From the NCBI RefSeq assembly GCF_014196195.1, contig NZ_JACIDF010000003.1, positions 248,001-312,000 on the forward strand: a stretch of DNA of 64,000 bases, read 5' to 3'. The position numbers and the translations under genes were made by a program. The notes beneath the pieces were generated by a model. That model searched no databases. It saw only the letters and a list, made by a program, of their open reading frames with translations, and was not told the origin of the DNA. This DNA comes from Anoxybacteroides rupiense (GTDB taxonomy: Bacteria; Bacillota; Bacilli; Bacillales; Anoxybacillaceae). How positions within the stretch are numbered: the stretch's first letter is position 1; each line of letters starts with the position of its first letter. Shown piece after piece: positions 58,974-64,000 of this stretch.

Positions 58974-59370
58974 GGTTATACTCCAAATTAAAGTGATTGA
59001 CTGACATACAAGGGAAGTAATCTTTAAATTTATATTGCCATGATTTTTGGACGGCCTGTTTTATGCACACTTATAATCTGTTTTTTTATGTTGAGTAAAT
59101 AAAGAGCCGTTCGAGTATAATCAGTCCCTCATCCAGTACACGAACTTTTGTAAAACTATCTCCTAACCGAGGAAAAGAAGTAATTTGAATTAAGAAAATG
59201 GAGTGTTTAATTTTGGGAAACACACTGAGTTCACACAAATGGAAATTGATTTAATTAATAATTTAGTGTGCCATATTACGGTGATTATGGCTAAACTAAG
59301 AAATGATTGAAATGTCCCTTGATTGAAACTTTTAGATTTCAATAAATTAGCCATAAGGATGGTGTGAAAA
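58974..59370. other. Gap after cassette 3, no gene seen
   Basis: AT-rich sequence with only very short frames, for example a 23-codon frame at about 59237. It may hold remains of a former immunity gene, but nothing is recognisable. Confidence 0.4.
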
Positions 59371-59613
59371 ATGGAGTTCATCTTGATGTCAATCATTTTT
59401 ATTTTAATAGGGTTGTCTGTAATGTGGCTATCTATTTTTGGATCTAATGTAAAAATTAAAGAGTCTTCCTCTGGAACACCAACAGATGTTTCTGACTTTT
59501 TCCTTATGATGATTTATAAACTTTTCCCTCCTATAATTAGAAGGATATTTTTATTTTTGTTAGGATTAGGTATTGTAATTGGATTCATATATTTACTGTT
59601 TTTAAAATCCTAG
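59371..59613 (+). CDS. Small membrane protein, candidate immunity for cassette 3
   Basis: This 80-residue protein has two hydrophobic helices (residues about 3-22 and 56-77) separated by a polar loop (KIKESSSGTPTDVSDFF). The ribosome site AAGGATGGTG precedes the ATG. It resembles in plan the 89-residue protein at 55318 (two helices around a polar loop, proline-containing middle), though the sequences are not alike. It is 400 bases after the tip of cassette 3. Confidence 0.55.
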   Translation: MEFILMSIIFILIGLSVMWLSIFGSNVKIKESSSGTPTDVSDFFLMMIYKLFPPIIRRIFLFLLGLGIVIGFIYLLFLKS

Positions 59614-59830
59614 CTAATGGATACGGTTAGGAACATCTAGCAGATTCATCGCTCAACTGTAGAAATCGAACAATCGCCTAAAAGAACATATTGATATGCA
59701 TATAAACTGAAGTTTTATTTCATACTCTGGTTTTTTGTATACATGTACGGCGAATTGGTTTATTGCAAACCAACTTTGGAAACAGTGATGAGGAGATTCT
59801 TTTATTGCAATTTATACAAGTAGGGATGGA
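59614..59830. other. Gap before cassette 4, no gene seen
   Basis: AT-rich sequence without a supported frame, reaching up to leader repeat copy E. Confidence 0.4.
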
Positions 59831-59939
59831 GCTTGTCGCTCGTCAATATCATGTAGAATCCCCCAGCCGCAAAAAATGCGGCTGGGGGTGTTTTGTAAGG
59901 TGAGTATCTGTCACCTGGTTTATTGGATAGAGCAGATGT
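59831..59939 (+). repeat. RHS cassette leader repeat, copy E
   Basis: The hairpin 59859-59888 and the tail (GGTGAGTATCTGTCACC, then TTGGATAGAGCAGATG) are the same as in copy B. The 5' part (CTTGTCGCTCGTCAATATC) is slightly diverged. Confidence 0.85.
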
Positions 59940-60228
59940 CAACAACAACATCGCAGCGGAATATACGTGGGACGCATTGGGCCGCCCGGTCACGATGACG
60001 AAAGGCGGAGTCACTTACTACTATCATGTAAACGGCCATGGAGATGTCGTCGCATTGACGGATGCAAGCGGAAATGTCGTCGCGCAATACGAGTATGACG
60101 CATGGGGCAACATTCTGTCTAAAACCGGTGCGCTGGCAACAGCGAACCCATACCGTTATGCCGGGTATTATTACGATGAGGAAACCGGGTTATACTACCT
60201 AATGGCGCGGTATTATGATGCGAATTAA
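59923..60228 (+). pseudogene. Orphan RHS cassette 4, tip lost
   Basis: The frame of 101 codons starts like cassette 1 (MDRADVNNNIAAEYTW) and follows the core almost base for base, but stops with TAA just after RYYDAN at 60226-60228. The rest of the core and any tip are missing. The sequence after the break (GGGACGGGTGTCCGCCACTTGTC) looks like the start of another leader repeat, so the deletion probably joined two units. Confidence 0.8.
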
Positions 60229-60259
60229 CAGTGGGACGGGTGTCCGCCACTTGTCGAAT

Positions 60260-60451
60260 TTAGTCTATAGAGATATTTTTTAAACTGTTGCTAGTTTTTT
60301 TATCTGTTTTAGGAACTGATGGCAATTCTTCTGCAAGAATTCTTAAAAATAAGTTAGATGTTTCTTTCAAGGATTGAGGCATTTTGTTTAAAATACTAGT
60401 GCCAATCTTGAGTTTTGCTTGAATAATTTTTCTAACAACCTGTTCATTCAT
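60260..60451 (-). CDS. Small protein coupled to the ArsA-type ATPase
   Basis: This 63-residue protein (MNEQVVRKIIQAKLKIGTSI) is basic and helical at its N-terminus, with a polar C-terminus. Its ATG overlaps the stop codon of the ATPase gene by ATGA, so it is translated together with it. I recognise no family. A client or partner of the ATPase is possible. Confidence 0.55.
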   Translation of the reverse strand: MNEQVVRKIIQAKLKIGTSILNKMPQSLKETSNLFLRILAEELPSVPKTDKKTSNSLKNISID

Positions 60452-61626
60452 AAGTTACTACCTCCAAATTGAATTTTTAATACGTCGTTCTCAAATTTGG
60501 CGCCGATAATGGCTAGAGGAGCTAATGTTCTTGGCAGCGTGATGTTTCGTTTTACAGCACCAGCACGAATAATGAGTTCGTCTCCCTTTTGATGGAGGGA
60601 TAGCTCATGTTTATTGGCAAATGGAATATAGACAGAAAATGTATAGCGGTCACCATCTTTTTCGATTTGCTGTGTTCGTAAATTAAATTTGATAGATATA
60701 GGGTTGTCATCTTCTGCAAATATTGTTTCTCCCATTCGTTCTAGCATATTTACACCGACCAGTTCTTGCTCAAATAGTGGTGCATCGTATATTGGGAGGG
60801 GGGTAAAGCTGTCTTGAATCATTGTTTTGTATTTCCGTTGAATATCTTTCCATACTTGAAAATAAGGGTCAGCAATGCTGTCTGGAATGACACGGTTCAC
60901 TATAATGGCATCCACGCTGTAATCGTATAAGTTCAAGTACGTAAAGCTGCGCTGAGCTTCCTTAACGACCATTTTTTCTGGATTGACAACAATCCGAACA
61001 CTCGTAATATCACGGTTTGAAAGGATTTGTCGCATTTCATCAAGCTGCTCTAGCACATTTTCGAGCTCTTCCATAATATCGTCTGTTGGAAGTGGAATGC
61101 CAAGTAGAGGCTGCGCCACAGGACGAATCACTTTTAATGCTTTACGCTTCAGCGGGAATAGTTTCTCCATCCACCATCTGAGCATATCTGGAAAGCTGAG
61201 CATTGCCAGTGTTTCCCCTGTTGGCGCGCAATCTATAATGATGACATCAAATTGTTTTTCTTTATAATATTCTAAAATCTTTAAGAGGCTCATTAGATCT
61301 TCCATGCCAGGAAACATCGTTAATTCTTCTGTTGTAATATCATTTATTGAACGTGAAGTAAATAATAATGTGATGTACTTTTGGATTTTCCCCCAACCTT
61401 TTTCCATTTCATATGTTGTATTAATTTCCTGTGCCCATAAATTTTCCATCATTTGTGTTGGCTCGGAGGACAATGTAATACCGAAAGAATCTCCTAAGCT
61501 ATGAGCTGGATCTGTGCTCATTACCAAAGTTTTGAATCCTTTTTTTGCGCTTTGTATAGCTGTTGCCGCAGAAATACTTGTTTTTCCTACGCCGCCTTTT
61601 CCAGTGTATAAAATAATTCTCATCAT
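60448..61626 (-). CDS. ArsA/Get3-family ATPase with C-terminal HSP20-like domain
   Basis: This 392-residue protein has the deviant P-loop GKGGVGKTSISAATAIQ at the N-terminus, the switch motif TDPAHSLGDSFG near residue 40 and IIIDCAPTGETLAML near residue 130. The last about 80 residues form a beta-rich domain (YTFSVYIPFANKHELSLHQK) of the ArsA_HSP20 type. The arsenite-binding cysteines of ArsA and the CxxC of Get3 are not seen, so arsenite export is unlikely; a targeting or chaperone ATPase is more likely. Two adjacent ATG codons (61626 and 61623) lie behind GGGGG. It forms an operon with the small downstream gene. Confidence 0.85.
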   Translation of the reverse strand: MMRIILYTGKGGVGKTSISAATAIQSAKKGFKTLVMSTDPAHSLGDSFGITLSSEPTQMMENLWAQEINTTYEMEKGWGKIQKYITLLFTSRSINDITTEELTMFPGMEDLMSLLKILEYYKEKQFDVIIIDCAPTGETLAMLSFPDMLRWWMEKLFPLKRKALKVIRPVAQPLLGIPLPTDDIMEELENVLEQLDEMRQILSNRDITSVRIVVNPEKMVVKEAQRSFTYLNLYDYSVDAIIVNRVIPDSIADPYFQVWKDIQRKYKTMIQDSFTPLPIYDAPLFEQELVGVNMLERMGETIFAEDDNPISIKFNLRTQQIEKDGDRYTFSVYIPFANKHELSLHQKGDELIIRAGAVKRNITLPRTLAPLAIIGAKFENDVLKIQFGGSNL

Positions 61627-61652
61627 TAGTCCCCCTTAATGTTACGCATGTC

Positions 61653-61664
61653 AAATATTACGAC
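61653..61664 (-). promoter_or_regulatory. Candidate MarR operator upstream of arsA-type gene
   Basis: On the minus strand this reads GTCGTAATATTT, 27 bases before the ATPase start. The identical 12-mer occurs upstream of marR at 62215-62226 in the other orientation. Confidence 0.5.
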
Positions 61665-61684
61665 TTTCGAAATAAATGATAGAC

Positions 61685-61706
61685 AAAAAACCCGCAATGG
61701 GTTTTT
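61685..61706 (-). terminator. Terminator of marR
   Basis: AAAAACCC (61686-61693) pairs with GGGTTTTT (61699-61706). It lies at the marR stop codon and reads as a compact terminator on the minus strand; being symmetrical it could act in both directions. Confidence 0.7.
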
Positions 61707-62187
61707 ATTCTATTGGGATATTTTGAATTCTTTTTATAGGATGTTCTTCTTGGGAATGAACTTGTTGATTATTGAGATGATGCATAATTTTTTGGAAGAT
61801 GCGAAGTAAAAATGTTTTTTCTTCTTCGTCTAGTGCACTAATGACAATTGCGAAATAATGAGAGGTCTTTCTCTTGATTTCTTCTGCTAGATCCTTTCCT
61901 TTTTCTGTTAAGCGAATGACGACAACACGTCTATCTGTTTCAATTCGATAGCGTTCCATATATCCATTTTTTACAAGACGATTTACAATACCGGTTGCCG
62001 TGCTCATTGGAATATTTAAGAAGTCGGCAATCTGGCTCATAATGACTTCATCGTTGCGGCTCATCCAAAGTAAACAAAATATTTCTGTTTTAGAAAGAGA
62101 TAAATCAATCTTTAACCATTCTTCTGGAGAAAGGAGTTTTCTAGCGTTGTTTAGTAACAGTTCAAGAAAATCTTCATATCGAATCAA
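61705..62187 (-). CDS. MarR-family transcriptional regulator
   Basis: This 160-residue protein has a winged helix-turn-helix (SQIADFLNIPMSTATGIVNR) near residues 55-75 and a wing with RIETDRRVVVIRLTEKGKDL, the D-R-R motif of MarR proteins. The start is TTG after GGGAG. It lies upstream of the ATPase operon on the same strand and is separated from it by a terminator and a candidate operator, so it probably controls both itself and the ATPase. Confidence 0.9.
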   Translation of the reverse strand: MIRYEDFLELLLNNARKLLSPEEWLKIDLSLSKTEIFCLLWMSRNDEVIMSQIADFLNIPMSTATGIVNRLVKNGYMERYRIETDRRVVVIRLTEKGKDLAEEIKRKTSHYFAIVISALDEEEKTFLLRIFQKIMHHLNNQQVHSQEEHPIKRIQNIPIE

Positions 62188-62214
62188 TTTATTCTACTCC
62201 CGTATATTTCTAAT

Positions 62215-62226
62215 GTCGTAATATTT
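62215..62226 (+). promoter_or_regulatory. Candidate MarR operator upstream of marR
   Basis: GTCGTAATATTT repeats the motif found before the ATPase gene. It lies 28 bases upstream of the marR TTG start. Confidence 0.5.
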
Positions 62227-62339
62227 AATTCTATATTATGTGAAAGGTCTATGCTTGTCAACTTGGAATGGTGCCTGTCACTTATCGAACTTGTCTGAAA
62301 TGCGCTCATCCAAGAGGTAATGAGGAATTCGGAAAAAAC

Positions 62340-62556
62340 GGGAGTGATCGTTGGCGTCGAATCGGTCGTCCATTATGGGTTGAATCTCATCTATTTCCTA
62401 AAGGAAATAAGAGTCCCGTTGGGGGCAATCCGATGCGTGCAAAATGGTCCAAACAACTCGGACAATTTGACAGATGAAGAACGAGGCAAAAAAGCACTGG
62501 TGATCGCAAAACTGCTCAAAGACGGATGTTTAGCTATTCTCTCATTCTTCACCTAG
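62340..62556 (+). pseudogene. Decayed fragment of an IS110-family transposase
   Basis: The frame reads VGVESVVHYGLNLIYFLKE then, after a scrambled part, ERGKKALVIAKLLKDG. These match GMEPTGHYWLNLAYFLKK and KNDTKDARVIAQLMKDG of the IS110 transposase at 53.7-54.0 kb. It is too short and diverged to be active. A leader-like phrase GGTGCCTGTCACTTATCG at 62270 precedes it. The stretch 62557-62750 after it holds no recognisable gene. Confidence 0.65.
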
Positions 62557-62750
62557 AGTCCCCGGGAGAATTTCATCAGCCTCTGCTTAGTGAAGGAATG
62601 TCGGCACATGGATACCCAGAGACATGAGAGAACTCGTCCTCATCAGCCGCTCAGAGATCCAAAGTGAATTCTCCTTCCACTGGATTGGATATACAAAAAT
62701 ACTCAGTAAATGTGGAGCGCGTTTATGAACGGTTAGAGATTCTATATTAC

Positions 62751-62978
62751 TTAACGCTTTTTTACAAAAAATATGGCAAGCAATATAGGAATGAGAGGAT
62801 AAAACATCATAAACTTCCAAGCATTCTCTGCGCCCCTGAAATAATAAGCGACAGGCAAAAATAGTAAAGCACTAAATACAAAATGGATTCTCCTGTTTTT
62901 CATCAATCCCAACATAAGAAAGAAAACAGAAAACCCCATTAATAACCAAAATAATAACCCTATCCAAAAGAAATCCAT
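62751..62978 (-). CDS. Small three-span membrane protein, unknown
   Basis: This 75-residue protein has three hydrophobic segments (MDFFWIGLLFWLLMGFSVFF; HFVFSALLFLPVAYYF; MFYPLIPILLAIFF). A strong AAGGAGGGAG ribosome site lies before the ATG at 62978. It could be an immunity gene left from the array, but it runs opposite to it. No family recognised. Confidence 0.6.
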   Translation of the reverse strand: MDFFWIGLLFWLLMGFSVFFLMLGLMKNRRIHFVFSALLFLPVAYYFRGAENAWKFMMFYPLIPILLAIFFVKKR

Positions 62979-63027
62979 TTTCTCCCTCCTTTTTTGAATT
63001 GTAACATAAATTTTGGGGAATGAGATC

Positions 63028-63245
63028 AGTGTTTATCACTTGTCGAATATGATGGAAAATCTCCCTAGCTGTGCAAAATGCGCCTAGAGGGGGAATCGGA
63101 TGAGTACGTGGCTTGGTTTATGGGATGAAGCCGCTGTCCATAACAACATAAAAGAAGCAGCCACACAAGGATATTCTATAAATCAGTCAAGAAACTTTGA
63201 ATGGTACGAGCCACAAAATAGATGTAGCATTCAACGATATTGAAT
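63028..63245 (+). pseudogene. Heavily decayed RHS cassette (leader and toxin tail)
   Basis: The leader (TTTATCACTTGTCGAATATG), a degraded hairpin (63061-63092) and a start resembling the other cassettes (GATGAAGCCGCTGTCCATAA against GATAGAGCAGATGTCAACAA) can be traced. The core has gone. A short tail in one frame reads TLNGTSHKIDVAFNDIE and stop, which may be the end of an old toxin tip. Confidence 0.55.
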
Positions 63246-63296
63246 AGGCGCTATACTATTGGATGGAAAACAAAATAATGGATAGGTTGATGTCTG

Positions 63297-63510
63297 ATGA
63301 AAAAAATTAATCTTTCTTTTTATATGTTTATTTATTTGGAAAAGTATTTACAATTATTTGGATGGTCATTATTTAGAAACCTTACTTGGTATTAATCGAC
63401 CTAGCCTTTTATATTATGTTGTTGTTTTTCCCGTAGGTTTGGGAAGCGAATTGCTGATCCTTTATTTTTTCATTAAACGTATGTTGGATCCTCGTGATAG
63501 AAAAAAATAA
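63297..63510 (+). pseudogene. Frameshifted small membrane protein
   Basis: An ATG at 63297 begins MKKINLSFYMFIYLEKYLQL, but the frame closes at 63399. Another frame continues with DGHYLETLLGINRPSLLYYV and VVFPVGLGSELLILYFFIKR to a stop at 63508. Together they look like one broken small membrane protein, possibly the immunity gene of the decayed cassette before it. Confidence 0.5.
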
Positions 63511-63576
63511 TCGACTGCTTCACGAGTGTTACTGAGCCATGATTTTACTAAAAATATGGAATGATTGAGCTAGACG

Positions 63577-63664
63577 CCGAGCGGCAAGCGAATGGCTTGC
63601 CGACTGCGGCAGAAAAGCGAGGAAATCAAGCCATGTCAATGGGTTTTTATTGGATCATCAACAC
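63577..63664 (+). repeat. Second copy of the 13.9-kb repeat element
   Basis: From AGCGGCAAGCGAATGGCTTG to GGATCATCAACAC (63654-63664) this matches 13930-14011 with scattered changes. The right terminal repeat ATCATCAACAC is intact; the left one is not obvious. Confidence 0.65.
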
Positions 63665-63725
63665 ACCTGATACTGCATATATTTTCACGAAACATTTTGG
63701 AGCCATGGGGAAAAATGACGACTCG

Positions 63726-64000
63726 TTATTCATACAAGGAACTATTGGTTTTATCATCTTTCTTGATTAGAAATGGCGCTTTTTTGTCAGAAGCAATTTT
63801 CGCACATAGCTTATACAAATAATACATTCCGCGCAGTTGTTCCGTAATTAAGTGATCCATATATAAAAGGGAGTCTTTTGCGATTTTTTCTGCTTGGGCA
63901 ATATTGTTATTGTCAAATTCAGCGATCATTTCTTTGACTGTATCGAGCGAGTAAACAGCTGCGCGTAGTGTGCGAATAATTAATAATTTACGGATATCGG
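63726..64000 (-). CDS. Unknown protein, C-terminal part (gene continues beyond window)
   Basis: The frame is open from the window edge to a stop at 63726, giving at least 91 residues (DIRKLLIIRTLRAAVYSLDT ... KKDDKTNSSLYE). It is helical, with no membrane segment. An internal ATG at 63929 is unlikely to be the true start because the frame stays open upstream. I do not recognise the family. Confidence 0.6.
   Translation of the reverse strand, partial: DIRKLLIIRTLRAAVYSLDTVKEMIAEFDNNNIAQAEKIAKDSLLYMDHLITEQLRGMYYLYKLCAKIASDKKAPFLIKKDDKTNSSLYE

Noticed and set aside
60448-61626. Arsenite resistance operon
   Set aside because: There is no arsB, arsC, arsD or arsR nearby and the ATPase lacks the arsenite-binding cysteines; the C-terminal HSP20-like domain points to another role.
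47640-63100. CRISPR-like interpretation of the repeated GAATCCCCC hairpins
   Set aside because: The copies are 1-2 kb apart, are terminator-like and always associated with RHS core fragments; there are no short regular spacers or cas genes.

Overview
The window looks like the chromosome of a moderately GC-rich, spore-forming member of the Bacillaceae, most likely a Geobacillus or Parageobacillus relative. The evidence is gene content and order. From 1 to 47.6 kb the backbone follows the Bacillus subtilis order lon-engB-hemAXCDBL-spoVID-ysxE-valS-folC-[comC/pilD]-spoIIB-maf-radC-mreBCD-minCD-spoIVFAB-rplU-prp-rpmA-spo0B-obg-pheB-pheA. Genus assignment is inference from order, protein resemblance and base composition by eye; no database was searched.

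Region by region: 0-0.9 kb, end of lon and engB. 1-8.4 kb, a small LiaI-like membrane gene, a poorly coding gap, then the operon from glutamyl-tRNA to uroporphyrinogen III with the helper hemX. 8.5-10.8 kb, spore coat morphogenesis genes spoVID and ysxE with a convergent small membrane gene. 10.9-15.4 kb, a valine T-box riboswitch, valS and folC. 15.5-34.5 kb, an insertion relative to B. subtilis: a very large secreted Ig-like protein, an ankyrin lipoprotein, a leftward minor-pilin operon and a rightward type IV pilus operon (pilB, pilT, pilC, major pilin, prepilin peptidase, pilM, pilN, pilO, second pilin). 34.6-47.6 kb, backbone for division, shape, sporulation, ribosomal proteins and phenylalanine synthesis.

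After the pheA terminator the character changes. From 47.7 to about 63.7 kb lies an AT-richer accessory island built around a 1,878-residue WapA-like RHS/YD-repeat exported protein with a C-terminal toxin-like tip. Downstream is a serial array of displaced 3' RHS cassettes. Each carries a nearly identical piece of the RHS core fused to a different tip, and several are followed by a small gene in the position of an immunity gene. Each is preceded by a copy of a leader repeat whose hairpin closely resembles the pheA terminator. Two intact cassettes, one with a nonsense mutation, one without a tip and one heavily decayed relic are visible. An IS110-family element with a frameshifted transposase sits just behind the main RHS gene, apparently inside what may have been its immunity gene.

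The island also holds an ArsA/Get3-type ATPase with a C-terminal HSP20-like domain, a small coupled gene and a MarR regulator; a 12-bp motif occurs in opposite orientation upstream of both arsA and marR. The last kilobases are debris (IS110 remnant, broken small genes, and a repeat also present at 13.9 kb), ending in a partial unknown gene.

The features most worth attention are the RHS cassette array with its hairpin leader, the retraction-competent type IV pilus cluster with its giant secreted neighbour, and a membrane-anchored acidic protein with repeated tryptophan motifs.
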